A stretch of 64,000 bases of DNA from Liopterus haemorrhoidalis (taxonomy: Eukaryota; Arthropoda; Insecta; Coleoptera; Dytiscidae): positions 21,277,713 to 21,341,712 of the forward strand of contig OZ020616.1 in NCBI GenBank assembly GCA_963971575.1, given 5' to 3'. Both the position numbers and the translations under genes were made by a program. Positions 10,036-20,692 of the stretch are shown here, piece after piece. Positions within the stretch are counted from its first letter, which is position 1, and each line of letters begins with the position of its first letter. The notes under the pieces were generated by a model that had not been told where the DNA came from, did no database searches, and saw nothing but the letters and a program-made list of their open reading frames with translations.

Positions 10036-11342
10036 CTATGGTGTTATTTAGCATATTAGCATATTACGATACACTTTATCATTTCCAAAATTTTTATTCA
10101 AAACTGAAATCTAAATAAGTAGTTGATAGTTATACGTTTTGAAATCCAAGCAATTATTTAATAAGTGTTTGTTAACATTTAGCTCGTATTAAGGTTTTTA
10201 AAGAAAAACTTGAATAACGAAATTTCAGTATTTATACGCTTAAAGTCATATTGAAATAGTTTGAATGAGATTTATAGTAATTTATATGTTGAAAAACACT
10301 AACTTTATTAAAAGAGAGAATTCTCAAAATTATCAATATATTCCGACCTACCAATTTTATGTCTGAAATAGAAAATTCTGTTTTTCGTCGCATTCATAGA
10401 TGCTAAATTATGTAAATGTAGTAAAATTGTATAAATCATTTATATATCTTCACTATATGCAAACAATCAATGATAAAACTTATTAGGTTAGGTTTAGTTA
10501 GCAAAAATTTAAGACAGAAAAAACTTAAACTTGCTAGACGTATATGAACTCATACGGAATTTTTACCTGTTTCCAATGAGATTTATAGTATACGTATTTT
10601 GAAAAATATTATACTTCATAAATAGTTTCAAAAATATCAGTTATATTCGGACGTTTCTCGTGTGAAAAACGGGTATTTCTCTGCCAACTACAGATGCATG
10701 AATGATTACTATTGGCTCCCCACTCTTACGACCGTGCCTTCTCGTTTATAACGTTAGAATATAATTCATTCTAAATATACAAGCCTAGTTTTGGTGGACT
10801 AATACGGAACATTAACCGATAATCAAAACGATAGAATCATAAAATAAATTTGATATCTTTCCAAAAATTATTTTTGCACTGTTCCTTTATGTGTTGTACC
10901 AATTCACATTAGCCCATTTTTTATTTGTTTATTTATTTTGTTCATTTTTTTAAACTAACTAAAATTATAAGTTGAGAAACAACATTATTGAAAATATTAT
11001 GTAACTAAAATTGCATCTAAATATCACATTTCTCTCGGGTTCTGTGAACTCCGCAGAATAAATAGGATATACCACGACGAAATTAGGGTCGGGTGCCTCG
11101 AGTTTTTCATATTTTATATTAGGGTACCGTCAACTAAAAATGTTGAAAACTACTTGGATTTCTTCCTTTCAAATACAAATCCCTAAAAATTGGTAAATAA
11201 TTAAGGTAAAGAGCGGCAATAAGATTTATATACAAAGGTTTTACTTTATAATTCTGCGGCGGCCCTGGTAAAACATACCTGTTTTTTTCAAATATTATTT
11301 AAAAACTCTTCTTCTCCGATAAACAATATGAATCTTTCACGT
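10036..11342. other. No gene seen; probable 3' flank of the membrane-protein gene
   Basis: AT-rich, with no sustained reading frame. On the minus strand, about 400 nt past the stop codon of the membrane-protein gene, the plus-strand TTTATT motifs at 10928-10937 read as AATAAA. They are possible polyadenylation signals for that gene, though in DNA this AT-rich they could be chance. Confidence 0.3.
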
Positions 11343-11593
11343 TTAATTGATGTTATATTTCAGTATTGCATTGGCATCACTAGGTCTTCTTGATAACGTC
11401 CCTCTTTTAGTTGTCATTAATTGTGGATTAAGGTTAAGTGGAGGGAGATTTGGGTGCTCAATACGTGTAGGAGATGATACTCTTGGCCTTGGTGGCGGGG
11501 GGAGTCTGCGTAAGGTGCTTATACACCTCATATCCTGCCCATAACCCAACTGCATCAATGGAGTAGGTTCCTCGTAATCGTAATCTGTAAAAC
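11343..11593 (-). CDS. Last coding exon of a single-pass membrane protein (tail, residues ~227-308)
   Basis: The exon follows an acceptor (…TTTTGTAG) and is read in phase 1, exactly the phase left open by the exon at 21933-22221. It encodes the end of the cytoplasmic tail: an acidic-tyrosine patch TDYDYEEP, then [10 protein letters not shown], which matches the class I SH3-ligand pattern RxLPPxP, then a basic Ser/Pro-rich end before TAA. A second AG nine bases inside (exon start 11584) keeps the frame and would drop three residues, so alternative acceptor use is possible. No domain is recognised. It is not transposon-like, and the phase match is the main support. Confidence 0.7.
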
Positions 11594-12439
11594 CTACAAA
11601 ATTTTGATAGATTAATAATAACACATAGTATTTATATTGAATGTAGTTAGTTTTAAAAATAATAAAATATCATTATTAGTTAGGCCAACTATCAGCTAAA
11701 ATTGATGTGAAATGCGAATTTTCATACCTTTAAGGGCAGGTGTAATTTTTCTTTCAATGTGAAATAATGTTTTACAAAATTCAGACTTTTAGTTCAATAT
11801 TTAGGCATATAGATAACACTAGTATCTAGTTTTGTGTCTTATAATTTATGCCACAGCGTCAACAAGCTAACGCATAATTTCAAATAATTTCCAACTTCAT
11901 AATATTTTCCTTCCATAATCAGCCTGTATAACACATTTAATGAAATAGATTTATACGAGTACATTATTTATATATTACATAGTAAAAGCACCAAACAGTA
12001 AGCTACCCAGCTTATTCGTTTTGAAAATAATGGCCTCCAAAGTTGGGCTTAAATTTGCAAATCAGGCTTTATTTGTCCAGTTTCACCCCTTATTCAGCAA
12101 AAAAGCAATACTTTTTGGATTCTTAGCATGCTCTTTTCTGCATCACAGAAAAAAGAGAAACTTGAATGTCCATTTTCAGATAAACAGCTGCTTTGGTTGT
12201 CAAGTGTCAGACAGTGAGACTTTGTATAATTTCCGATCGCTCAAATGCGTTGCCGATAGATATTCAAACAAAAGACCATATCTCACTAGATATTTCATGT
12301 AACGACCTGAAATTTTGCAAAAGTTCATCTCTAACATTGATCTACAACCAGTTAAAATTTCAGCCTAGTGAAATGATTTTCACATCAGAAGGCAACAGGA
12401 TGAATGTTTCTTTGGAGGAAATTTGAGCTTTGCCAGGAC
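11594..12439. other. Intronic sequence; unassigned short frames
   Basis: This is intron of the membrane-protein gene. Two overlapping plus-strand frames (12021-12302 and 12193-12426) are open for 77-93 codons, but their sequences match no family I know and they have no clear context. They may be decayed transposon pieces. Confidence 0.3.
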
Positions 12440-12680
12440 CTTCTAAAGAAAATAAGAGTCTAAAAAAGTTCATATGATGAAAAAATTGATAAACAAATTT
12501 ACGATGGTGATAATTATAGCTTTTTGGCCGATAAAAGCATCGTAGGTAAAGAATTGGGTAAAAGTAATGAACTTGTGGTACAGATACACAATGTGCCGTG
12601 AGTGGGACAATGTTGAATGTTCCGGTGCCAACAAAAAATATACCTATATATGTGATTTTTGTTGTCAGACGTAATTAACA
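12440..12680 (+). pseudogene. Decayed transposase C-terminus with PHD-like zinc finger
   Basis: Near 12588-12670 the plus strand encodes MCREWDNVECSGA...YTYICDFC. This fits the second half of a PHD-like pattern (W..C..C..W.H.EC.G...Y.C..C) with one Cys and the His changed. Such fingers sit at the C-terminus of some pogo/CENP-B-type insect transposases. Stops and frameshifts precede it. The assignment is an inference from the spacing of the Cys residues only. Confidence 0.3.
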
Positions 12681-12964
12681 TATTAGACCCTATTCGGTGA
12701 ATATAGGGGATTTTTGCACTTGTTTTAGTTTTTTTTGAAGAAAATTTATATTCTTAAAAATAAAGTATTTTTTCTTTTATCTATTTTAGTCGTGTTTCCC
12801 GATAATAAAATAATCATAGGGAGTTTTTCAAAGAGGGCGCATATTCGAAGCGCGTGATCTCCGACAGAGGTTTGGAAAATAGGTAATTTACTAACAAATA
12901 CTTGTAATATTATATTTTTAGTATACCAATTTAGTATAATTATTGATAGCAATTATTTGTACAA

Positions 12965-13249
12965 AGAGAGGCAAAACATATTTTAACATATTTGGAGGAG
13001 AAAAACATCGAATTAATGTCTCATTGTCCGTATTCCCTTGATTTGTCCCCTAACAACTTTTTTTTGTTCCCCAATGTCAAACAAAAAATGCGTGGGCAGC
13101 GATTTTCATCACCTCAAGAAGCCGTTGAAGCCTTCGAAAACCATGTTTTTGAGATACCAACTTCAGAGTGGAGAAAATGTTTCGAGAATTGGCTTGAATG
13201 CATGCAAATGTGTATAAATCTTAAAGGCGAATATTTTGAAAGGCAATAA
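12965..13249 (+). pseudogene. mariner transposase C-terminal fragment
   Basis: The frame runs ...LEEKNIELMSHCPYSLDLSPNNFF..., matching the region around the third catalytic residue of mariner DD34D transposases (usual form PPYSPDLxPNDFF). It continues with the RGQRFSSPQEAVEAF and WRKCFENW blocks to a normal end at GEYFERQ and a stop. The catalytic Asp is replaced by Asn (SPNN). Everything upstream of the last third is missing, so it is a dead fragment inside the host intron. Confidence 0.85.
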
Positions 13250-13845
13250 AACAGTTTGTTCCAAAACAATTTTTTTCTTTCTTAGTTTTCGTCAAGCTGC
13301 AAGAAATTTTCAGCGACTAGGTTAATATTGAAGTACAAAGACACGGAAAAAATGCAGGATAAACTGTTATTACGCACGACGCTGTCCTGCAACGTCTCTG
13401 ACCAGTGGCGTATAAAGGACTCTTGGTTAGGACTGCATACAGCCCGCAATATAATTTTATGTGGCCTTAAAGCGTTAATGAAAAAAAACAAAAAAAAACT
13501 TACATACAAATACGAGCCCTGTCCACTCAGTTAGCCCAGCTATGAAATTTTCAGTTTCTTTAGAAATTATTAAATAATAAGTAAAAGTAAATGCTGCTTT
13601 GTACATTTTTTGCCAATATAATCATATTAGAAGCAAAGGGGTCAAAATTTATTCCGTAATATTTAATTTGTGATTATAAAAATAATATTCGTAAAACAAA
13701 CGTATTTTTTGAGTTCATGTATTCTTGTACTGTATATAAAATAACTTGGTTTTTGCGGTAGCTATGCGTAGTAGGCGTTGGAAAACAAAGTTTTTTTTAT
13801 TGACTGTGATGTATTAAAAGTGTTAAGTCGAAATAATTTTAAAAC

Positions 13846-14931
13846 ATGGGCAGAGGCAAAGCTATTGATGAAAAAATTCGGTTAATCATTGTGAACTTAG
13901 CAAAAACAGGAAAAACCAATTCCGAAATCGGAAAATTATTAGATTTGTCAAGATACAGTATTAGAAATATTGTAAAATTGTACCAAACAAGTGGTTCGGT
14001 TGCCCCAAAGCCCCAGTACGTGAAGAAAACTACACTGACGGACAATGACAAACGTGCATTGAAAAGAATTATTAAGGATGACAGACGTGCTAACTACAGT
14101 CAATTGAGTGTACTGTGGAGCGATGTTGTTGGAAGACGTGTTTCAAGGTCTACATGTCATAAGGAAGCTAAAAAATTAGGATTTGGAACCTATAAAGTAA
14201 TATTTTTTTAATCGGACTCTTAAATATATATTTACAGAAATTTATAAAACTTTCTTAGGCCAAAGAAAAACCATTGTTGACGTCTAAGCAAAATAAAAAC
14301 AGGTTGAAATGCGCAAGAGAACATAAAATATGGAATTGTGAAAAGTGGAACAGCGTGCAATGGAGCGATGAGTCAAGGTTTGAAGTCTGTGTAGGGGACA
14401 ACCGGAGCAGAGTTGTTCGTCAGAAACATGAAGCATATCATTCCGATTGCTTGAAAAGGAAGGTGAAATTTCCAGCAGCTGTCATAGTGTGGGCTTCAAT
14501 GTCTGCAAGAGGTGTAGGAAAACTTCACTTTATCGATGGTATTGTTAACATAGCCAAATATTTAAGTATTTTAGAGGAGTCTCTGTTGCCAACTACGGAA
14601 CATACATTAATCTCTGGGAAGGATTTTATTTTTCAACAAGATGGAGCCGCTTGTCATACGTCAAAAAAATCTTTGGCATGGTTCCGTGATCATTCTGTTC
14701 CCCTTTTAGAGTGGGTTTCAAGTAGCCCAGACTTATCCCCCATCGAGACACTTTGGCACGAAATGAAAAAACGATTGCGTATAACACGCTAGAACAATTC
14801 CAGAATTAAGACTAAAGCTTCGAGAAATATGGGATAATTTTACTCCTCGACAATGCCAAGACCTTGTAGATACTATGCCTAGAAGAATTAATGCCGTTAT
14901 AAAAATGAAAGGTGACGTTACCCAGTGGTAA
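13846..14931 (+). pseudogene. Tc1-like DD34E transposase with a 62-bp intron, frameshifted near its end
   Basis: This encodes the enzyme that cuts and pastes the Tc1 element. Exon 1 (13846-14196) carries the N-terminal helix-turn-helix region (TGKTNSEIGKLLDLS). An intron with GTAATA donor and TTTCTTAG acceptor (14197-14258) joins in phase 0 to exon 2. The catalytic residues are all present: WSDESRF (about 14360), QQDGAACH (about 14640) and, 34 residues later, the Glu in SPIETLW. After KKRLRITR a stop follows at once, but the +1 frame resumes with the expected RTIPELRLKLREIW and runs to TAA at 14931. One indel near 14790 therefore broke an otherwise complete protein of about 340 aa. Confidence 0.85.
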
Positions 14932-15084
14932 TTTCTGAAATAGGTTTCCAAGTTAATGGCTTTCCAATGGAAATATTATTTTTTTCTTATTAATTTACTT
15001 TAATAGTTGTAAATATTAATGGTAAATCTGTAAAATGTTTAATTGAAAATAAAATATTACCTAGATTTCATAAGCTAAAGTCGG

Positions 15085-15778
15085 TTTACGGTAACTATGA
15101 AATGACGTCACACTTGGTTAATTTAAGTACCAACGTTATGATATGTTTTAATCAACATCAATCCATAACTCAGTTAAAGTCTGTTCCAAACGGTTAAGTG
15201 GAACTAGATTTTGCAATCTAGTTACTTTCATCGTTTAAATCGTGCCTTTCGGCCGTTTTGTTTAAGCTTTGTAAATCATACTTACAATAAACATTTTTTG
15301 GTTAAGGTTAATATCATTTTAAAATGTCATTCTTTATATTTTGATTTTTTGTGTCATTCTTAATACAAATTTCCCATTTATTTATTTTTTTGTCATTAAA
15401 ATATCTAAAAAAAATATTTAATATTGACATATGTCATTCGTTTCCATAGTTTCATTGTTGGAATTTTTAATTTTGACATCCCAACGTGAAAAATGAAATA
15501 ACCCAAGCAAGGTCCCTTCTCGTGACAACCTAAAAGAACTAAATTCCCATTTAGTTCCGCTTAACCGTTTGGAACAGACTGTAGTACATTTATTTATTTA
15601 ATTTTGGTAAATTTTTTCAATGTTGCCGGTTTGAAATTGGATTGTTCAATCGTTATTTGTCAGGTTGACATTTAGGTGTTTAGAAGTTGTTTGATATAAC
15701 CTAACTTTTTTTGACAGTTTACGAATTGGCAACAAGGTGAGTTTTTCAACTGTGACGTCATTTTATAGTTACGGTAAA
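15085..15778. mobile_element. Palindromic MITE with TTTACSGTAACTAT termini
   Basis: The left end TTTACGGTAACTATGAAATG continues with ACGTCACA and is mirrored at the right end (15750-15778) over about 30 bp with few differences. Each end contains a TGACGTCA palindrome. I cannot define a target duplication with confidence. A second MITE (15178-15580) lies within it. Confidence 0.7.
15178..15580. mobile_element. MITE family J, copy 1 (AGTCTGTTCCAAAC termini)
   Basis: Inverted repeats of 29 bp, beginning AGTCTGTTCCAAACGGTTAA at 15178 and mirrored at 15552-15580, differ at one base. A shorter relative lies at 24256-24436. No coding capacity is visible. Confidence 0.75.
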
Positions 15779-16125
15779 TGGAGTTTATTCGCATTCTGTT
15801 AATAGGGGATACGCATAAAATTTGTATTTCCTTAAAACTACATTATTTTGATATGTTAATGTTAGTTATGTCACCTAACAAAACAAAAATCACATTTTAA
15901 TTAACATTATAGCCAAATTTTTTAATTAAAATATTGTAAATTTGAAATATTCCGAGCACGGGGCGAAGGTTGCCGAGTAGAAACGACTGAGTATGACGTC
16001 AAACGATAGGGTTTTCACATCACAGATACAGACAGCTACAACATAATCTTCACACGTGTGTGTATTGTATTGTTCGAGAGTTTTGTATTTGTTTTTAAAC
16101 AATTTTTCACGCATTTATTATTAAA

Positions 16126-16221
16126 ATGGCAGATAAAGATTTTGTTAGGGCTCAGAGTGATAATTTATCCAACATGCGTGATGCATTTATGCTCACAAAC
16201 ATAAAATTTACTTTTTTCTGA
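16126..16221 (+). pseudogene. Short 5' coding remnant, 31 codons
   Basis: ATGGCAGATAAAGAT follows AAA (good -3 context) and reads MADKDFVRAQSDNLSNM before a TGA after 31 codons. It sits about 325 bp inside the left end of the AATAGGGG element. My inference is that it is the initiating exon of an autonomous parent, left behind after internal deletion. I do not recognise the protein. Confidence 0.3.
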
Positions 16222-16353
16222 AATATCGGTTTTATTTCGCCCCATAGCTTCCAGCCACAAATTTCGCAAATTTTTCAAATGATATAAATTGTTTTTTTGG
16301 ATTTCTAGTTGAACTAATTGTGCACATCGGTACTGAACAATATTTTCGATTAT

Positions 16354-16505
16354 TGTAATGTATTATTTTGTGTATTGGTGATAACAGAGTCAAACTCAGG
16401 GTCGGAATTGACAAGTCCGGACCAATTATTAAACAGTCTTAATCGAGCGTTTGTTGCGAACAGTTATTTCTATACCTCACCCACGCCCGTCCTTAGAATA
16501 TTACA
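16354..16505 (+). repeat. 5' LTR of the gypsy element
   Basis: 152 bp, 5'-TGTAATGTATTA…CTTAGAATATTACA-3', identical to the 3' copy. It should carry the promoter; no clear TATA box stands out. Confidence 0.95.
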
Positions 16506-16507
16506 GT

Positions 16508-16525
16508 TGGCGACGAGGATTAAAA
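16508..16525 (+). promoter_or_regulatory. Primer-binding site of the gypsy element
   Basis: TGGCGACGAGGATTAAA lies two bases after the 5' LTR. Its TGG start pairs with the CCA end of a tRNA, which would prime minus-strand DNA synthesis. The tRNA identity is not determined. Confidence 0.7.
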
Positions 16526-16552
16526 AGAAATAGTGTTAATATTGTGGCAAAA

Positions 16553-19500
16553 ATGGCAGAAGTAAATTCAGTTGGACATTTACGTGAATTTGATGTAAAA
16601 TCAACAGATTGGACAATTTATAAAGCGCGTTTAGAGCAGTATTTCATTGCAAATGAAATTAACTCGGCAGATCGTAAACGTGCAATATTGTTAAATGTAT
16701 GTAGTGAGGAATCGTATCGGTTAGTGTATAACTTGTGCGTACCGACAAATCCAGAATTAAAATCATACGAACAATTAGTCCAGTTATTGAACAGTTACTG
16801 TGCTCCGAAAAAGTCAACATTTGCAGAAAGATATAAATTTTATAATGCAAAGAAAGACAATAATGAAACAATTTATGAGTGGGCAACACGAGTTCGTAGT
16901 TTGGCGTCACATTGTGCATTCGGACCAGAACTGGAATCAGCAATGCGTGATAGATTCGTGATGGGGCTAAATAAAGGGTTCATCATGGACAGGGTGTTCG
17001 AGGAGGATGCAGCAACATTAACGTTCGAGAAAGCCATCCAGATCGCGGCAGCGAAGGAGGCAAGCAGACATAATTATGAAGCAGATGTATGTATCAAGCA
17101 AGAAAATGACGATATTCATCGGTTAGCGGGAAAACGGCGCGAAGCAGGCAGAGGCAACGCAGCTACAGCAACGCACACCGAGAAAAGCCGACCGGGCACG
17201 AGCAGCGAAGGCAGAGACTTCACCGGCAGGCGCCCGAACAAGCCATGCAAGGTTTGCGGGAAAAATCATTTTTTTGATAAGAAATGCAAATTTAGTGAGT
17301 ATCAGTGTCATGTGTGTGGTGTGAAAGGTCATTTGGCAGCAGTGTGTAGGAAAAAAACGCATGCGCAGTCCAAACAGACAAATAATTACATGGAAGATGT
17401 GTTGTTTCATATGAAATGTCATAAAGATAAACCTATGTTTATAGAATTAATTGTTGAAAAATTGTATTGTAAATTTGAAATTGATACGGGTGCTAGCGTA
17501 TCAGTCATTTCTGAAAAATTTTATGAATCGAATTTCAAAAATGTTTGGTTAAATAAAGTAAACAATATTTTAACTACATATGAAGGTAGTAAAATTTACC
17601 CATTGGGCAAAATAAAAGTCGATGTAAAGTATAATAATATTAAAAAATCATTATTTTTGTATGTTATTAGAAACGGTAGTGTACCATTAATGGGTAGAGA
17701 TTGGATTCATGAGTTTAATTTAGGTATAAGTGAAATAAAAACACTAAAAAGTAAAGAGCTAACGTTACCAAATTTATTTAAAATTTATAAAGAAGTATTT
17801 TTAACAGAATTAGGTACTTTTAATAAAAGCGTAGAAACAATAAAAATTAAAAAGGATGTTACGCCAAAATTTTTTAAGCCGAGACCATTACCATATGCGA
17901 TTCGCGAAAAGGTGGAACAGGAAATAGAGCGATTAGTACGATTGAAAGTATTAATACCGGTTAACTATAGTAATTGGGGAACACCGGTGGTACCGATTAT
18001 AAAAAAGGATGGGTCAGTACGATTATGCGGGGACTATAAGGTCACGATAAATCCAGTATTAGAAGTAGACAAATATCCTTTGCCGCGGATTGAGGATTTA
18101 TTTACTCAGTTACAAGGGGGTCAATATTTTTCAAAAATGGATTTGTCACATGCTTATCAGCAAATCTTATTAGATGAGAAATCTAGAGAACTGACAACCA
18201 TAAGTACACATAAGGGGTTGTTCATGTATACGAGATTACCATTCGGAGTTGCATGTTCGCCAGCAAAATTCCAAAAAATTATGGAAGCCATGTTACAAGG
18301 CATAGAAGGGGTTATATGTTTTTTGGATGACGTATTAATAACCGGGGAAAATCGCGAAGAGCATATGAAAAGATTAGCGGAGGTATTAGATAGATTTAAA
18401 AATTGTGGGTTAAGAGTAAGCAAGGAAAAATGTGAATTTTTTAAAGATTCGGTAGTGTATTTAGGATACAAAATTGATAGTGAAGGTTTACATACGACAG
18501 AAACGAAAATAGCGGCAATCAAGGAAGCAAAAAGACCTACTGATATAACGCAATTGAAAGGTTTCTTAGGGTTAATAAATTATTATAATAAATTTATACA
18601 AAATGCAGCAGAAACTTTAGGGCCTCTGTATGAATTGTTAAAGAAAAATAAAAAATGGACATGGACGCGGGATTGTGAAACATCATTTAAAAAAATAAAA
18701 AGGGTATTGATAGAAGCCCCCGTTTTAGTGCATTATAATCCCGAGTGGCAATTAAAGTTAACGGTGGACGCGTCCGACTACGGTATCGGCGCAGTGTTGG
18801 CGCATATTTTGCCATCCGGGGAAGAAAAGCCAGTGGCGTACGCTTCACGCACACTTAACAAAAGTGAACACAACTATTCACAAATAGAAAAAGAAGGTCT
18901 CGCGGTAATTTTTGGATTATTTAAATTTAATCAATATTTATGGGCGCGTACTTTTATTTTAGTTACGGATCACAAACCTTTAGTGAGTATTTTTAATCCT
19001 AAAAAGGGCATTCCGCAAATGACGTCCAGACGTCTACAAAATTGGGCATTAACATTATCTAATTACAATTTTGAAATAGAATATATTGAGTCCAAGAAAA
19101 ATTGCGCGGATGCGTTGTCTCGGCTACCCCTAGAAAATACGAACAGTGAAGAGGATTCACTGCTTCGAGATGAATTAAAATATATCCGGCAAAATAATCA
19201 ATTACCGTTGAATATAGAGCAGATGCAAGTAGAATCTAAAAAGGATAAAATCCTAAGCCAAGTATTCAAGTGGGTAAAAAACGGATGGCCTAAAACAGTT
19301 TCAGATTCGTTTAAACCATATTTTTTGGCAAAAGAATCTTTATCGGTTCAGGAGGGTTGTTTGCTTTTTGGTTACAGAGTAGTTATTCCCCAAAGTTGTC
19401 GGAAATATGTTTTAAACGAAGTACATAAGTCGCATATGGGCATTACGAAAACAAAATCATTAGCGCGATCGTATGTGTGGTGGCCACGGCTAGGCAGGGA

Positions 19501-20584
19501 CATCGAGACACATTGTAAGGAATGTGATATTTGCATGAAATATCAGAATTCCCCTCCAAAATCGGAACTCAAGGTATGGCCTTGGCCTACCAATCCGTGG
19601 GATAGAGTTCACGTGGATTATTTAGGGCCAATTAAGGGTAATTATGTTTTTATTTTAGTAGACGCTTATACAAAATGGATTGAAGCGATAATTACAAAAA
19701 GTATAACTTCACTGACTACTATCAACATATTACGAAATATTTTTTCAAGATTTGGGGTACCTAGAGTAATGGTTTCAGACAATGGGACACAGTTTGTGTC
19801 AAAAGAATTTAAAAGTTTTTTAAATGATAACGGAATAAAGGCACAAACGAGCGCTCCATATCATCCCGCCACCAATGGCGCAGCCGAAAACGCAGTGAAA
19901 ACCGTTAAACGAGCTATTTTGAAAATAATAGAAAATAATGCAGCAAATTTAAATGTGTTAGGTCTGAATAATTTCTTATTAGACTACAGAAACACCGAAC
20001 ATTGTACCACGGGACGTAGTCCAGCGGAACTCATGTTCGGTAGGAAATTAAATACGCGTTTAGATTTAATTAGACCGAGAGTAAATCAAAATAATCAAAA
20101 GACTAAAATGATTTTAAGTAGAGAAGTGGTAAGGAAACAGGTAGAAAGGAAACAAAATAAACAAAAAGAATATTATCAAGGGAAAAGTTTAAGGAAATTT
20201 AATGATAATGAAAAGGTATTAGTTAAAGAATATTTGGGAAATAAGTCGTTTTGGACAGAGGGGATAGTAAAAGAAAAATTAGGTTCTCGAAATTATATCA
20301 TTTATGTTCCAAAAGTACAAGAAAATTGGAAACGTCATGTTAACCAAATTCGTAAAGGCAAAATGAGTCAAAATACTAGTATTCCGGTAGATAATAATAG
20401 TATTGTTGTTCCTAATAGTGATGTAGTGGTAGAAAATAACAGAACGGTGCCTTGGTGCGAAATATTGCCAGTTAACGAGACGAGCCCAATAGTTACAAAT
20501 CCGCCTGTTTTGGAAAATGTAACGGAACGTACTAAACGGAAAATTAAACCACCTGATAGATTAACATATCCTCGTAATAAATAA
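16553..20584 (+). CDS. Gypsy gag-pol polyprotein, single frame, 1343 aa
   Basis: This makes all proteins of the retrotransposon. In order: gag; two Cys-rich knuckles (CKVCGKNHFFDKKC and CHVCGVKGHLAAVC, about 231-266); protease with IDTGAS (about 310); and reverse transcriptase with FSKMDLSHAYQQI (about 524) and the catalytic FLDDVLI (about 590). RNase H with TVDASDYGIGAV (about 735) follows, then an integrase HHCC region (about 958) and integrase core with HVDYLG, SDNGTQF and the downstream Glu (about 1020-1108). The frame is open from 16451, inside the LTR, but the Met at 16553 has good context (AAAATGG) and opens gag. Gag and pol are fused without frameshift. No stops, no env, no chromodomain seen. 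Confidence 0.93.
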   Translation: MAEVNSVGHLREFDVKSTDWTIYKARLEQYFIANEINSADRKRAILLNVCSEESYRLVYNLCVPTNPELKSYEQLVQLLNSYCAPKKSTFAERYKFYNAKKDNNETIYEWATRVRSLASHCAFGPELESAMRDRFVMGLNKGFIMDRVFEEDAATLTFEKAIQIAAAKEASRHNYEADVCIKQENDDIHRLAGKRREAGRGNAATATHTEKSRPGTSSEGRDFTGRRPNKPCKVCGKNHFFDKKCKFSEYQCHVCGVKGHLAAVCRKKTHAQSKQTNNYMEDVLFHMKCHKDKPMFIELIVEKLYCKFEIDTGASVSVISEKFYESNFKNVWLNKVNNILTTYEGSKIYPLGKIKVDVKYNNIKKSLFLYVIRNGSVPLMGRDWIHEFNLGISEIKTLKSKELTLPNLFKIYKEVFLTELGTFNKSVETIKIKKDVTPKFFKPRPLPYAIREKVEQEIERLVRLKVLIPVNYSNWGTPVVPIIKKDGSVRLCGDYKVTINPVLEVDKYPLPRIEDLFTQLQGGQYFSKMDLSHAYQQILLDEKSRELTTISTHKGLFMYTRLPFGVACSPAKFQKIMEAMLQGIEGVICFLDDVLITGENREEHMKRLAEVLDRFKNCGLRVSKEKCEFFKDSVVYLGYKIDSEGLHTTETKIAAIKEAKRPTDITQLKGFLGLINYYNKFIQNAAETLGPLYELLKKNKKWTWTRDCETSFKKIKRVLIEAPVLVHYNPEWQLKLTVDASDYGIGAVLAHILPSGEEKPVAYASRTLNKSEHNYSQIEKEGLAVIFGLFKFNQYLWARTFILVTDHKPLVSIFNPKKGIPQMTSRRLQNWALTLSNYNFEIEYIESKKNCADALSRLPLENTNSEEDSLLRDELKYIRQNNQLPLNIEQMQVESKKDKILSQVFKWVKNGWPKTVSDSFKPYFLAKESLSVQEGCLLFGYRVVIPQSCRKYVLNEVHKSHMGITKTKSLARSYVWWPRLGRDIETHCKECDICMKYQNSPPKSELKVWPWPTNPWDRVHVDYLGPIKGNYVFILVDAYTKWIEAIITKSITSLTTINILRNIFSRFGVPRVMVSDNGTQFVSKEFKSFLNDNGIKAQTSAPYHPATNGAAENAVKTVKRAILKIIENNAANLNVLGLNNFLLDYRNTEHCTTGRSPAELMFGRKLNTRLDLIRPRVNQNNQKTKMILSREVVRKQVERKQNKQKEYYQGKSLRKFNDNEKVLVKEYLGNKSFWTEGIVKEKLGSRNYIIYVPKVQENWKRHVNQIRKGKMSQNTSIPVDNNSIVVPNSDVVVENNRTVPWCEILPVNETSPIVTNPPVLENVTERTKRKIKPPDRLTYPRNK

Positions 20585-20680
20585 AATCTCTTACGAGTTT
20601 ATGATAAATGTATTATGTAAATATTTTTGGATTTGTAATTGTATTAATTGTCTAAATAAATGTATAGATAAGTTTCTAAT

Positions 20681-20692
20681 TAAGGGTGGAAA
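20681..20692 (+). promoter_or_regulatory. Polypurine tract of the gypsy element
   Basis: AAGGGTGGAAA directly abuts the 3' LTR and would prime plus-strand synthesis. Confidence 0.7.

Noticed and set aside
10485..10505. TTAGGTTAGG-like sequence
   Set aside because: It resembles the insect telomere repeat, but only one or two units are present, which is chance level in this composition.
12021..12426. Two overlapping plus-strand frames of 77-93 codons
   Set aside because: No motif or family similarity, and no codon bias different from the flanks. They are not reported as genes.
13282..13534. Short frames on both strands at the left end of the hAT element
   Set aside because: They run across the hAT and Tc1 terminal inverted repeats, which are non-coding.
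15178..15580. TTAA or TA target duplication for MITE J (piggyBac-like or Tc1-like)
   Set aside because: TTAA-like sequence precedes the left end but not the right end. The duplication could not be supported.
16451..16552. Upstream Met as the start of the gypsy polyprotein
   Set aside because: It lies inside the LTR, and the intervening 34 residues include LTR and primer-site sequence. The Met at 16553 has better context and opens the conserved gag.
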